Positions 12,313 through 26,140 of a stretch of 64,000 nucleotides of DNA are shown here, in pieces. The stretch comes from Enoplolaimus lenunculus. Lineage: Eukaryota > Nematoda > Enoplea > Enoplida > Thoracostomopsidae. Location of the stretch: assembly GCA_030248215.1 (NCBI GenBank), contig JASANG010001904.1, positions 95,903 to 159,902 of the forward strand. The letters run 5' to 3'. The position numbers and the translations under genes were made by a program. Numbering within the stretch: the first letter of the stretch is position 1; every line of letters begins with the position of its first letter. Below the pieces are notes generated by a model. It had not been told where the DNA came from. It did no database searches and saw only the letters and a list, made by a program, of their open reading frames with translations.

Positions 12313-13249
12313 AAGAAGCTGAATAATCATTAGCAAATTCAGAAACGGGCGGTGAGATATGGATCTACCGACCAGATCTCCTCTGCTAAAACTCTTGCAA
12401 TGAAAAGGGTTTTTTAGTAGTTCACAATGTGTTTTTTAACCAAATAGCTGAAATATTTCGAATCGTAAAAAGTAACCTCGCCTACCGGAGAACCCTGGAT
12501 GGAATCGCGACTGCTCAAGCTCTATTAAAAAACTAACTGCCATTTTTACAAGCTGTAGCTGGCTACAAGCGAAAATTTAAAATATTTTCGCACAAAATTG
12601 AATTTTTAAGGCATTGCGCGCTGATATACGAAATTTTCCCTATAATGCTTTGCCACAAAAATATCTCTTAATATTTTGACCACCACTTCAAATCAGATGT
12701 ATAAAACGTGAAAAGAAGTGAAAACATAAAACCCACAAAGGTCAACGCTTCACAATTCTAAGTCAAATAAACGCTCTCACAAAAAGGTCAGGCAATGAGA
12801 AAGAAAATTCAATGTTTTCAGCGCAATTTTGTGTTTAAACATCGTATCGTATATATCGCATAAACAATAATATATCAGTATGTAATATACCAACAATTAA
12901 TGCATATTGCACGTTTTGCAGAAAAGATTTATAGAAACTAAAGCGCTGAAAACATGCAAATTGGCAGCATACACCAACTGTACAATTTTGCACTGTATGA
13001 AAAATAAAAGGAACTGTAGAAAAATGATATATTCAAGATATTACCTCAAAAATGAAAATAACCACTACAAAAACATAGCCGTACACCAAAGACCTGATTG
13101 TTCAGTATACTGCATTTAAAATAGACCTGGGTGCAAAATTTTTGTCATGATTATTCTCAGTTTGCTTTCTAATGAAAACAGTGTAAGGTCTTAATCTGAT
13201 AGTGACTAACTGACTTAAACTCCTACACTATTATCCATTTGCTACTAGA

Positions 13250-13651
13250 CAGGGTGCAACCGGAGGTCTGCGTCCAGCTCCGGCTAAAAATTGGCCTCAG
13301 GCAAAAAATCGGGCTCCGGCTGCCAGGTCGAAAGTTTTGCCGAGGGTTCCGAGTTTGTGACAAATTTGGTAGTGAAATTTGTCGCATATTTGTTCAAGTT
13401 GTGCTCTTCCTTCACTGAATTTGTTACTTTGGGGCAATTTTTGAAGAATTAAGATCTGAAAACTTGCAAAACGGAAAATTAAAAAATCTTGCCACCTCAT
13501 TCATTGCTTGCATGTTGCTGTTAAGTAAGTAAGTGTTTATTACTGGCATCGTCAGACAGCTCAGTTATAGTTAGCATACCTAACATCATTCCATTTTCTA
13601 ATTTTGCTTCACATCCGGCACCGGATCTATTCAGCCTCCGGTTGCACCCTG
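13250..13651. mobile_element. hAT-type MITE, CAGGGTGCAACCGGA family, copy 4
   Basis: Perfect 17-bp terminal inverted repeats CAGGGTGCAACCGGAGG / CCTCCGGTTGCACCCTG. The 402-bp interior carries GGCTCCGG words shared with the other copies. The flanks do not match as an 8-bp duplication. Confidence 0.8.
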
Positions 13652-16600
13652 CTGAATATATCTTGCCTTCTTGGACCAAAATGTTTAGCTAAAAATTACG
13701 GTTCACACCGTACCGTACGTGAATTGCCGTTGAGCAATGAAAACAGTACAGCTATCTTTATAACATTTCACAAAATATGTGCAAAACTACATATGTATAC
13801 TTCGAGTGTTAGTTTTTGAGCACCAAATTTTGCAAATTCATTCACAGTTTTGCATTCACTGTAAAACATTATAATTACTGACGATTGCTTAGAGTCTCAC
13901 AACTGCTATAGGTCAACGGTATTCAAACGAAATCTGTCAGGGTCAATGTGTACGCTGTATTTGACGAAAATACTCAAAATACACCCACATTTTCACTAAA
14001 TTCATACATACACTGCGTTATTACAGCAGAAACCGTTTTTCTCAAACTATAAAATAGCGAAGGTGTACAAATTTTATATATTTTATACTATTGAATATTG
14101 AAAAACGGTTAAATTAACAGCACATATCGGCTCTTTCAATCACAGTTTGCGAATTTTTCATAATTCGACGTCATTAGGCTTGGCTTTACACGCTAAAATA
14201 AATGTGTTTAATTTGAGAAATAAATTTTTTAAGAAATTTCCTAACTCAAATAACAGCAAAATATCTTTGTATAGGGTAACCACAAACAATAACATAAATT
14301 CGATTTATGCTCTAAACTAAGTAAAGCCGACTAGAAAAGCATTTATATTTAAGCTTTCAAAGCTGCTTGCACGCATATACGCAACGCTGCAGTATTCGTG
14401 GGTTAAACTGCATGCTGCCGGTTATTTTAGTGACCAATGTCCACTACGAGACCAATGACTGGACACTCGCCTTATATGTACTCAGATACACACAAATTAG
14501 GAAACGAGGTACACACAAATTGTACAATTATGGATACACACATATTTAATTAAACTCAATTTAGATTTTTAACGCTGATTGGTACAAATTGTATTTCACT
14601 GCCTATATATGAATTTTTATTTTTATAAATTAATTTAAAAATTTCCCTCATCTCTGTTAAAGTAGACCTCATTGCCAACTCAAAAATTTTCCATCCACGC
14701 GTTCATATATTTTTGTTCGTTAAAATCCGTAGTTTTGCCGTGCTGTCAGGTCTGGCTAACTTTATCTGTGCCTGAGGACAAAATAATACCCATTTTATAC
14801 TGAAGAACTGAAAATGGTTTGACATTAAATTTCGGAACCAAAGGTTGAATTTGAACATATTCGATTTGAAAAGTTTAAGCTATTAATTTGCAGAATGTAA
14901 CAAAATTGCCGCCACGCTTTTTGAACAGGTTCATTTTAATTGTGTGAAGTTTAATTGTCTTGCTTGCCTAAAGCAATAATTTAAAAAGTCCATTTACACC
15001 TTTGCGCAGAAATATTCAATTACCAAAGTTGAGCCTATTCAGGTGCACTATATCTCGTTACAACTATACAAAAAGTGAAAACACTAATGTGTTCTACAGT
15101 TCTACTCAGTTACAAATCCATAGGAGACGCGGATGAATCCCTCCCGCAAGCGTTGATGAGGGAAAAAATTTGTGCGGCAAATGGTTCAACTGAAGCTCAC
15201 TATATGTTTTCTAGCCGAATACGCTGAAAAATACGACGAGAATACCACGCGAATTGAAAACTACTTTTGCATCTTCGACACAATCTGTTAATTTGAAAAT
15301 ATCAAAAAATTTGTGAAAAGTGCGCTTTAAAATTATTAATTGTCGGAACACAAAAAATTTTTCAACACCGGAAAATTGTGGATCCGCCACTGTTCCTACG
15401 GACGGATTTTCGTATAACCAGATATCCATATTATTTATCGCTTGTTTTCAATTCGTTTAAACTTCACAAAATTCCTAGAAAAAGGTCAACGACAGTGTAC
15501 TGAAGTCGAATCTAATCGTTTCACTTTTGTCTGTTTTACTGCAAAACAACGATTCAAATATGTGTGTCAATTGTCTTTATCGGTCAATTTTTGTTACTAA
15601 TTTTTCGTGAGTGTCTTAACTGTAAGTAGCAGACTGCGACCGTTGTCCAGTCACGTCAGGGGCACCCACAAATCGCAGTATGTGGATGTCTCGTTCAATT
15701 GTTAAAGCAGTGTCGGTTGTGTGTGTGTACAGCACGTAAAATATTAAAATCCCAACACTACACGTACGGCGTCCATCGACACAAAATACAACACTCACTC
15801 ATTTTGATGATTGAAAGAGAGCGAAAATTTTGAAAATAAATAAAATATATTTGTCTCTCTTTCTACTTAACCATTCATTGAAATGTAGAAAACGAGCAGA
15901 TGTTATTCGGTTTGAAATTGTAGAAATGACACACAGACACACAATTATTTGGCTGAACTGAGCATGATTTTGGTTCGAGATCGCCCTTGGATTTTAGTGC
16001 ATGTAAAACTGCATAATACATACGTTACGTACAAGCAAAATAATTTGACTCGTCAGTTTTAACTGCAGCGGCTTGTATACTCACAACCTAAGCGTAAACC
16101 TGAGGAGCTTAAACATAAGTCTAATCCTAAGCCTAGGCTTATCAGTCTTAACTCTCTCTCAGTGTAACAATTGGAAGGCCCGTAAATTACCATTTTTTAT
16201 TTGGCTTATTTTACCAAAAAATTGGTAGAGTGCGAAATTTTTTTTCATTTTTCAGGTAACCTTTCTTGTAAACGTTACCGTTTTCCAAAATTCCTCGGTT
16301 TTTAGTGCAGTAATGAATAGTGCGTGCTGCCACGCAACAAATTGACATTCTTCGGCGATAGTTTTCGCCAGTTGCGCAAATTTCTACTAACGAAATCTCT
16401 CTGACTTTTGCACACATAAACAAGTACGTATTGTCTCCGGCGTTCTTTAATGCTTCCACAGCTCAAAAGTTTAAAAACTGAGAAAATATTCAACACAAAC
16501 CTCGAAGTTTTCATTTTTATTTCAATAATTTTTGAAAACAAACTGAACAATGCAAGAAACTTCAATTAATTTTCTAGCCAACATCAGAATTTCGACGCCT

Positions 16601-18025
16601 ATTTCATAGAATGTTCAAAAAATCGAACGAATTTAAATTAAATCTTAATGAGATAAGCCTTTTTGAAAAACATTAGACAACAGTATCTCCATTTGATATA
16701 ATTTAAGAACAATTTAAAAGATTTCAAATTTAATCACCCAGCATAATTATCGCTAGAAAAAATTTTTGCATTAACAATGCGGTGGCTACTTTCCATACAC
16801 ATCTATTTTGCAATACACAACCTGTGCCGTATCGCAGACATTCATGAACACCTAATTCCACAACCAGACTTCAGTTGATATTTAGTTAGGCTTAGTTAAA
16901 TTATTCCTGGCACTGAGAGCGACAATTTCAAAACAATCACTAATTAAATTTATGTAAAAAATTATCAAACTCAACTATACCAATGAAAACATTTCAAACC
17001 GCGGCGTGGAGATTTTTGACAACTGCAACCGCATACAGAACAAAGAACTTAAAAACTGACCACTTTTTTATAAATTTGACAAATTCATTGTTACCTGTTT
17101 GAAATCAAGTATCGGAATTAAAATTCGCCCCAAGATGATGCAGTTTCGACAATGAAATGACGCTAATAAAACCAGGAAAATGTTTCACAACAAACAACAC
17201 TTCAAACAATAGTTAATAATTGAAGAAAAAAGTTACACAAACCATAAAACAGAAGTGTCTATGTTTTCTAGCCAGCATGATTTGCATATTTTAAACACGT
17301 GGGCTAAAACGTGTTTGCAGAAAGAAAATTATTCTCTGCAATGTTTGGTGTAAAAAATGACGCTGAAGTGAAACAGTCTGTTGACGTGCGTAGCAATCTC
17401 GAACAATACAAAAAACTGTTTAAAATAATTCACCATTAAAGTTTATTTTGGCATGTGCTATCAAGTAAGCAAAAATTTTCAAAATTTGACCATTTTGAGC
17501 AAACGCCGACTGCGAGACAATAAGATAACGGATTAAGGTTGCTTTATGGACAAATCCAATTTTAGGTGCGTTCTGCGTTAAAATTGAGGCCGAAACGTCA
17601 CCTCCAGAATTATCTGAAAGTACAAAACAAACGGAATTCGGACTTCGTGTGTTATCAGTATTCAACTTTGATGGAATTCTGAATTTGGATAAATAAGCGA
17701 TTAAAGGTAATTAACTGTTACGTAACAATGAACCTTTGATGCAGTATATACTTTCAGAAATTCCAAATTCTACTGTCGAGTTTCCCTTTTAATATTGCGT
17801 TAATTAAATAGTAGTAAATTCTATGAGTTGAATTATAGCGTTAACCTCTTTTTTCCATATAATTGCAATGAAAACTTATTTTCACAGTATTGCACTTGTA
17901 ATAGTAGTATATATGTGATCAGTGAAAACTGAGAAACAAAATTGAACGCAACATCTCTATTAGGCAGTTTAAGCCTAAGCCTTTGTGTTTAGTTGTACCA
18001 AATTATGAAAGTATAAGATATACAA
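13652..18025. other. Intergenic, no gene seen
   Basis: No supported gene. A fragment ending gtggatccgccactg at about 15,378-15,392 is the right end of a hAT-like element whose left edge is unclear (near 15,125). Irregular CCTAAG words occur at 16,085-16,145 and 17,970-17,985. Confidence 0.5.
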
Positions 18026-18224
18026 GGGCCCGTTGTCAGAATAGAGCCAGGACGGGCTCAGCCCACCTGGAAGAGTTTTGGTTCCCATAGAAAATATTCA
18101 ACATTGGAAGAATTTTGGCCCCCTTACAAAAATGTTCAACATTGCTTGTAAGTCATCGATAATCCTTGTATACTTCTGAGAAACGTTTAGCCCACCCCCT
18201 AGCAATGTGAGCTGGCTACGGGCC
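18026..18224. mobile_element. MITE of the GGGCCCGTAGCCAG family, copy 1
   Basis: Left end gggcccgttgtcag pairs imperfectly with right end ctggctacgggcc. It is homologous inside (ccccct, cttgtaagtcat, agcccacc words) to the element at 29390-29550, which defines it as a repeat family. Superfamily not certain; the ends are hAT-like. Confidence 0.6.
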
Positions 18225-20320
18225 TGTATACACAGATACGTGACAGTGGAACCATATGAACATAGTAGTGACCAAAAAATGGTGTGGTCATTATCAAGTA
18301 TTTTGTTCATTGTGCAAGAATATAAAACTTAGCAAAATTCTTTTCATAAGTATTTTGTTGTTCAATTGTAAAGAAAATCTTTACATAAACCGCTCTGCTA
18401 ATAATCGTTAAGTTTTAGCGACAGTTTGAGAGAAACAGACAGACGACGAGACAAACAAATGATCGCGCAAACAAATCAAAACACTGGCATAAACACCGGT
18501 TGAAGCAACAAAAGCAAACGACAAATAAACATAGTCCTTGAGTATAAAAATACTGCGACGGCAACAAAACACGCTTATCTCTAGTGAAGTCAAGGCTGAA
18601 AATAAAGCAACACTGACTGCAATGATATCATAATTCCTGAATTAGCCATTGAAAAACTGCTATTTTCTCGCAATAATGGATTCGTGTTTACTGTAAAATT
18701 TTTCAAAAAAATTTAAGTTAATTTAGTCCTGTTATGCAAAATTTAACTATACAATCAAAGTGGAGAACACTGAGGACAGTGCCGGCGCAGACAGGGGCGG
18801 GGTCCCCACCCAAACTCAAAGGTGCCGGCGCCCAACGTAGATGTGGATACACAATTTATCGGTGTTTGATTTATGGCTGTCCGAAATCACGCTCATGCTT
18901 GACAGCTGAGGGAATACCGGGACACCCTTCCAAAAATAGTTTCACACAGAAGTTGCAAAATGATGAATTTAGAAAGTGAAGCCATCTTTGAAATGAATCA
19001 AACTTCTGCTCTCAGCGCGAAATTTTTTGACATTTTCTTTTAAAGTAGCTAACAGCTTATATCTTAGGTAACGCTTTTTACAAATTTCATATGCTCCAAG
19101 CAGAGTAGGCAGCACATGGCACACCACACTTAAAAATTTCTTTTGTTACATTCTTTATTTCGTTTCATAAGTTATCTTATCTTTTAAGAAGTAAAATTGT
19201 AAGCCAGCGAGTGTACCGAGCGAGAAAAAGTTTCGGCATTTAGCAGCCTGGTGGTTATTGTAAGGCCTGTGTCGTGTCTAAAGCAATTTTAAAAAAATGC
19301 GGAAAGGTAGGATAGTGTCAAACTAGCAAAGAAGTGAACGAGAAGCCACACAGTATTTCAAAACTTAAGCGGTTTTGTTTCATCCGCTTAAAATGGGAGC
19401 CCCTTACTGGGATAGACCTACAAATGAGGAGTATGGGGGTGGCTGCTGCGGCCCTGTTTGAGGGTTATGAAATTCAGCATGTATTTAAAAAATGAACAGA
19501 TCTGTCTTACTAATAATAACCACGTCATATTTTTGAGCAAAAATAATTTTTTGCATGAAACTAAAACAACTGATGACTTTGAAATTTTCGACGAAATTTA
19601 TTCTTCCGTGATTTTCGACTTTTTATATCAATATTAAAGATGTTCCTCGATTTAATTAGAATGACAGCTATAAAATTGTTGTTACTCATTCTATTTCTGG
19701 TATTTTGGTCATTGTTCGTTTCTGTTTCCAATCCTGAAATGAGAGTTAATTGCCCGTTGGTAACAGATCTTTTGTTTAGACTTAGCCGCAGCCTTAGGTT
19801 CAGACTAGTGTTTTCCAGGGTTTCAACATTTGCATTTATGATATTCTTCGTATTATTTACACCCAAAATCTGAAAAGCGTTTCTAATACATGATTACAAA
19901 CAACCACGTCAATGAAATTGTCTAATTTTTAGAAAAACTTATCAGCATTGCGGAAGCACAAAGCGATTATTGTATTCACTGTCCAGGGATGCAGCCAGAG
20001 GGGTCAGCAAGAAACTGTGGAGCCGTCCGATTGCGTCGAAAAAGTTTTATTTTTAAATTAATAAACATGTGTAAGAAGAAAATCAATAAATTTAAAATGA
20101 ACAACCTATAAAAACTGAATACACTTGGTGTCGGCGTTTCAAAAATTCAAATCCTGACAACGCCGAAGGCAGCGTCTATTATTCATCAAACTAGACGATA
20201 TTTTCAAAAAGCTACAAAGTCTATTGCTTTATCTACGACGTCACCACTGAACGAGCAATCATTTGGTACTGGTCATTCTGATTAAACTTTAGACACATAC
20301 ACACATAATAAAATAATAAA
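18225..20320. other. Intergenic, no gene seen
   Basis: No supported gene. A hydrophobic open frame at 19,640-19,873 contains CTTAGGTT-type repeat words in its coding sequence and has no family signature; treated as chance. Confidence 0.45.
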
Positions 20321-20760
20321 AATTACAATATGCGCAATATTCGTCCACCGGTTCGCAACAAACAAACAAACACAGAAAAGTGTCTCTCGGTCGGTTTGAA
20401 ATTTTCGTCTTTTATTGACAAAAGACACTCACAAGAGAAAAAGAAAAACTTTGCTGTTCAGTTTTCTGCAATCGCAATCGCGGCCAAAACGCAACAAACA
20501 AATCTTCAGCGGCGGCCGACGAAACTTGTCTGTGTCTAAAAGACAAAACACAGACGCGTACAATGTTTTCTTCTCTGTCTCGCGAGAGCGCAGCGCACTG
20601 TATATACGGGGCCGGACCACTGCTTTTCGAGTGGATATAAGCTATAATAGTATATAGTCAGTCTCTTTGACCACGACCATAGACGTACAGACAGACACAA
20701 GACAAGACGAAACCTGGACACAAAACTTTGTGTAATATTTTGCGAGATGTGTGTAGCAGG
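20320..20760. promoter_or_regulatory. CpG-denser block, possible promoter or 5' exon
   Basis: A stretch with far more CpG than its surroundings (gcggcggccgacg, ctcgcgagagcgcagcgc, acggggccgg) and a TATA-like tgtatatac near 20,599. Such blocks often mark promoters in AT-rich genomes. Hunchback lies 11 kb away and would be transcribed away from here on the minus strand, so an upstream promoter is possible, but nothing in the sequence ties the two together. Confidence 0.25.
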
Positions 20761-21558
20761 TAGAAGCGGATTTAAAAGGGGTGCGCCGACACGTAATTAT
20801 TTTTATAAAATGGTAAAGGTTCGTACCTTGTATATTTTTACTTTTGTGCTACGAAACTTGCGTTTGGTTTTCTTGTTTTGTCCGCTCAGAAAATTTTGTC
20901 TGCACTCGGCCTGGCGCCAGAAATTCTTGGTCCGCCACATGCCGCCGCTTTTAGATTGAATGTGTGTGCGTGCATTTGTGAAAAAGCATCCTGTGCTCTG
21001 TACAGTGTGTATGCAGTCATTTTCTGAACCGCTACGCGAGGTCTACGCTGGTAGCTTGCAATCGGCAGTTTATAAATGGTTTGTGAAAAACACTTTTTCG
21101 GTCTCGCTGGTGTTGACGTAATTTACACACGTTGCGATAACAAATTATTATATTTGGCCAAATTTCGTTTCCCAATAGTAACGTTTGGTTCTTCAATGGT
21201 AAAACTGAACGGTTTAAAACTACGATGCTGATAATATTAAATATGCATGATTGGTCGATTTTCTGAATTTACCTTACAACTAAATTTTAAAGTAAAAGAC
21301 GTATCGACATTGCCGTTTTGTCAATGGTGCACGCAGAGGGGATGGGGATATGCACCTCCCTATACCAGTATTTACCATGCTAGCATTTTTCGATATAGAT
21401 GACCCGTTCAAATCTCAAAATATGTTTTAGCTATTGAATAGCTGAAAAATATGGCGTTGATACAACACAATTTTAAAATCGAAATATTTGTCAAACAAGC
21501 TTCAAAAAGTTCAAAATTTCAATACTCAAAAAGCGTCGTTCCCCACCGTAAAAATTCT

Positions 21559-21749
21559 GGATCCGATGCTACGTTTTGTTAAAAGTGAAATTGAACGATA
21601 GCGCAGAGGCTCCTTCATTTTTTGTCGCAGTTATACGTATTTTCTACATTAATGTTTCCCTTAAAACAAAATAACGAGATACTACTTTTTCAACTGTTTG
21701 GATCCGATGCTACGTTTTGTTAAAAGTGAAATTGAACGATAGCGCAGAG
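21559..21749 (+). repeat. 50-bp exact direct repeat, two copies
   Basis: The segment beginning ggatccgatgctacgttttg occurs at 21559-21608 and again, unchanged, at 21700-21749, with 91 bp between. The start resembles a hAT-like GGATCC end. Perfect identity in an otherwise diverged region suggests a recent local duplication. Confidence 0.85.
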
Positions 21750-23804
21750 ACTATGTACGCATATTCTACCAAAAACAGTAATACTCAGCTAACTGCTGAA
21801 CAGCCAGTGCCGAGCTCATAAATTTTGATTTGCGTGGACCGGCCCGAAATGCAAATGAAATATTGGCTTGCAAAATGGAATACTGTGTTTTACAGGAGAA
21901 AAAATTTTGAATTTTCTTCAAGCGACAAAAAACTGTGTGGACTGGATGAGGATTGTTTGCATTTTCTGTATGCCTTACCGCAGATGTCCTGACCGAAGAA
22001 AAAATACAATCGCTAATTTTAATTTTTCCACAAATTTGAATTAACCGAAAATAACAAGGATATTTTTTGGCTACGTAATGTATTGATCAGTGGCGTACAG
22101 TTTATACGGTACAAGTATACTGCGGTCATTAGGGGCGGCCCTTTTGCCGCGGGACTTCAAAAGACAAGGCTCAGACATTAGGCTGTTAGTGTCCTTCGTA
22201 CGCTTCGTTTTATACTTATCCTTGCACTGATGTTCAACTTTAGGCTTCATTATATGCCTAAGTTTATTTTACGCTCCTGAAAATAACATTTGCCCGAACA
22301 ACATTAGCCCATGGTGTGTTAGACTTTGATATCAAAAAAGCGTGAAACAACAAAAAAGTATTTCGTAGAAATTCATTATTTTTCAACTTAAAAATGCTGC
22401 CATTTTACGTTCAGTACAAATTTTGGCTGTGTCCCGTGCGCTAGAACTTTGTTTTTTGAAATATGTCAATTTCAACAGATTACAGAGTTAAATTTTTTGA
22501 TTACTCTGTTGTTAAGCATCAGTCTCACAGCATTCGCAGGGACTATATATACACTTGATGTGTTCTGAACGCATATTTAATTTCATAGCAAGATTTGAAT
22601 ACTGAAAAATCGCTGTTCAGTTGGCAATTTAGCTAATCAGCCAAAACTGTGACTTTGTCTGTGCTACAAAGAATTTATCATCCAGCTCACTGCAGAATAT
22701 GGTTCTACAGGGACGGATGGACGCTCGAGCATACTAGTGACGACACTGCAGTCGCATTCTAGCATTGCCTAAAATAGGAAAGCTAGTTCGCTTAAATTTA
22801 ACCAAAAAAGTCAAAACATTCTAGCTTATTAGACAGGGCGTTAGGAATTGGTACTGAAAGGCTAAGAGATTTATAGATGGGCAATTTTTTTACCCGATAT
22901 AGAATTCTTAGCAAGAAGTCGATAGAGTTTTCGGTCGGGGAGGCAACCGAAACTTAGTAGTCGTAATAAGAAAATAGTCAAGAAGATTTGTAGAAAAGAC
23001 ACGAAAGAATTCCTAATATAAAATTCTTTTAGCGGAGTTGATAGAGTTTTCAGCCAAAAACAGCAAAGAATATTAACTTCTTTATATGTGAAACTAATAA
23101 AAACAAAAATATTATAATAACAAAAATATTGAAACAATTACACAACTGACGACAAAACAAACTGCATATAAAAATATAAATCATAACACCATTGTGTATA
23201 GACGTACGCAACAAACTCGACTCGTGTCGCGACATCAGCACTGACCATTGGCCGTCCGGACAGCAGCCCCCAATTTTGAAAAGTTGTTGTAAAACTTTTG
23301 TCAAATAAAATTTTTGCAAAAACAACAACGATTGCAATTTTGCAAACATAACAGCAGCAGTATTGAATACCTGGTTTGCAGTTGTGTTGTGAGGTGAAAC
23401 TCGGGCACTGACTTGCTTTATTTGCTATCAAATATTGTGAAATGACATCATTTTAGTATTAAAGGAATCTCGTTTTCATAGTGTCATCACAAGTCTTGTG
23501 AATATTATTTTGTTTTATCCCTATGTAAATATTCTTTGTACTTGAATGATAGCCAAAAATGTGGCACTTTTTGGTTTAATTCGCAAGTTTAAGCCTAAAC
23601 TTATACATTAGCCTAATCATAAGCCTACTTGATGCATGAAAAATGGCAAAATCTTGGTAACGGCAGGCCACAGCAAAGAAGAGTTAATATCAAAACTCTG
23701 TGTGTCTTCAATGTTGAATTATGAATAAAACTATTTCAGAAATGAAGCCAAGTAGTCTGATATATTTATCTGAGTTCATTCTGTTTTAATTTTATAGCAT
23801 TATC
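21750..23804. other. Intergenic, no gene seen
   Basis: No supported gene. The stretch near 22,125-22,297 ends acgctcctgaaaataacatt, reminiscent of the GGGGCGT MITE ends at 32583-32726, and may be a decayed copy. CCTAAG-like words occur at 23,590-23,630. Confidence 0.4.
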
Positions 23805-23940
23805 GGCTAATGTTACTTTAAGGGGCGTAACAGTGGATTAAGCGTATTCCTAAGCCTAAGCCTAAGCCTAAGCAAAAAAGGTAATCTAGAAGCTAAACCT
23901 ACTCTTTCACAGACCCACCAGAATGGGCCGCAACATTGGC
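23805..23940. mobile_element. TTAGGC-bearing MITE, subfamily A, copy 1
   Basis: Starts ggctaatgttactttaaggg and ends gcaacattggcc, matching the terminal repeats of the intact copy at 32583-32726. The interior has a run of four CCTAAG units followed by caaaaaa. No clear target-site duplication. Confidence 0.7.
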
Positions 23941-24574
23941 CGTCTGTCTATATTCAAAAAGGAAAGATTAATAAATTTTAGGAAAAACCAACAAAATAGC
24001 CCATTCTAGTTCCACAATGGTATATAACGTGTTATGTTATAAAGCCTAAAAATTTTTATAATTTCTATATTTGTAAGTGTTGTTTGTTGCAGCATTTGTG
24101 TGCGAAATTTTTTTGCATAACTTTTAAAAGCCTAATCAGTTCAAAAGTAGTTGTTCCACTGTTCCAGTGGCCCTTCAAAACGTGCGATTGCTATTTTATT
24201 TTGTAAGCCAGTTTAAATATTGGCTTGATCTTCACAAAGAACTTAATGTACTACCAAACTGTTGTTATGACAATAAATTTTTTGCCACTGCGCACCGTTA
24301 CAAATATAACATTTTTCAGCCATATGCAGTCAATTGTTTTATTGAGCGTTTGAAAACATTCATTGTTTGTTTTTAGTATTGCGACAGACCCACCTTATGG
24401 CAGACGGCAAAAATTAACAGTGGTTTTCAATTATACATGTCTGAAATTAAAACAAAACAACCGAATGCAGGTATATTTTATCCCGAAAAACTCGAATATT
24501 TATTACCAATCAGCGTTATGAGAGCTTTCGTTTAATAAACAAAGACTTAGCTGACAAGACTGTTTATGTACCGG

Positions 24575-24890
24575 TTGCAGGAAATAGCCTGAAGTATGCT
24601 TTCGGCTTCGGCACAAAATTGACCTACAACTTCAGTACTCCGGTAGTTGTCGGAGGCTCCGGGAAATATTTTTAGTGAAAATTTTTAAATTTTACAATAA
24701 TTGCGACCTTCAGTGAGCTTGTTTTTAACTATGACAATTTCGGAAGTTTTGAAATTCGCAAAACAGCAGGTTCAACGTTTTAATTTAACATGATGTCGTT
24801 ATCTAATTTTGCTTCACATCCGGTTTCGATCGCTCCGGCAAAATTCATCGACCTCTGCGATATTTTGAAATGTTGGGTTGTCTCCGATAA
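24575..24890. mobile_element. Decayed hAT-type MITE fragment, CCGGAG-rich
   Basis: Interior words (ctccggtagttg, ggaggctccggg, cacatccggtttcg) match the CAGGGTGCAACCGGA family, including the tttgcttcacatccgg motif shared with 13,606-13,622. The ends are not recognisable, so the limits are approximate. Confidence 0.45.
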
Positions 24891-24981
24891 AAGTAAATGA
24901 AAGACAAATCAAAAATAAAAACTGAACAATTAAATGCCCACACTGAGCTGCCAAAATTCCAAAACCTGTGTTAGCATTGTT

Positions 24982-25209
24982 GGCCCATGTATAGAACAGG
25001 GCCGGAACAGTAGTATAAGCATATTCCTAAGCCTAGGCCTAGGCCTAAGCCTAAGCCTAAGCGTATAGATGAACCTATTCCTAAGCCTAAGCCTAAGCCT
25101 AAGCAAAAAGTAATTAGTCTAAAGCTTAAAAAGTAATTAGTCTAAAGCTTAAACTGCCTCTATTACAGCCGATTCGGAAAACGATCCGGCCCTGTTCTAT
25201 ACATGGGCC
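24982..25209. mobile_element. TTAGGC-bearing MITE, subfamily B, intact copy
   Basis: Terminal inverted repeats ggcccatgtatagaacaggg / ccctgttctatacatgggcc, flanked by perfect 8-bp target-site duplications gcattgtt (24974-24981, 25210-25217). The interior holds two CCTAAG runs in the same orientation, each introduced by a ctattcctaag or atattcctaag motif, plus a 23-bp local duplication at about 25,114-25,160. The 8-bp duplication points to hAT-type transposition. No coding capacity. Confidence 0.9.
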
Positions 25210-26140
25210 GCATTGTTGGTAACATCAGCTTCCGTGAAAAGGCCTTAGTACAACTAAAATAACTCAAACACGAGAAACAAGAATAAGTATAATGTGGCTG
25301 TGTGTCTACTCGCGTCTGTGTGTCTCGTAGACGAGACGGAGAAACTATAAATGCCCCACAAGCACATACCCTTGGTCACTAATATACAGAAAATGGCTAC
25401 TATGTGCCAGTCATTTTAGAACGCGCACGAGACAAAACTAAATTACTTTTATCACAATACGCATACATTTTAGATTATGGACGGTGGACGCTAGATACAA
25501 CGAGCGTAGCACGCGTGGAAAATTATAGAATTTAAGTATTTTGTAGCAAGCACCCGTTGAGATTTATACTTTTATGAGCCTTAGTATAGTAATATTTGGA
25601 ACGTTTTTGGTTAACCTGCCACTTTTCAAACAGTTTGTTGAAGCCTAATTATTTCAATTTTTTTCACCAAAATATTAGTCAATTTTCAAATCTCTAAAGT
25701 AAAAGCGTTTAATCGAACTCGGGTTTTAATAGGGCGGATCCGAGCACTTATTCATTTCACAGATATTTTAATTAAGTTATATATTTAACTTAAATAGTAT
25801 CCATTCGGTTTAAATACTACTTTCAGTTGAGGATTCAGAGGACATATTTCCTCACCGACTCAGCCGTGCTGAGCATTTTGCGATGCAAGTTTTTTGGCCA
25901 AATAGATGAAAAAAAAGAGGAGATTACAACACGGATTCGAAAAATTTTGGGCCTTTCGCACAAGTCAATCTGAAAATAACAAAAATTTTCGCCAAAAACA
26001 TGCTTTAAAAATATAAAATTTTGAAACAAGCAAGTATAATCCTCCGCCGAAAAATCCTATGTCAGCGTCACTGACTATATTAAATGTTAGGTAGCTCTGG
26101 TTTACAAGAAGTAAACTAAAAACCTTACATTAAATTCTGC

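Noticed and set aside
19640-19873. Hydrophobic 77-codon open frame
   Set aside because: Contains repeat-derived cttaggttc words, has an overlapping antisense frame of similar length and no recognisable family.
24982-25209. True interstitial telomere or chromosome fusion scar from the CCTAAG run
   Set aside because: The runs are short and lie inside elements with terminal inverted repeats and 8-bp duplications, so they came by transposition.
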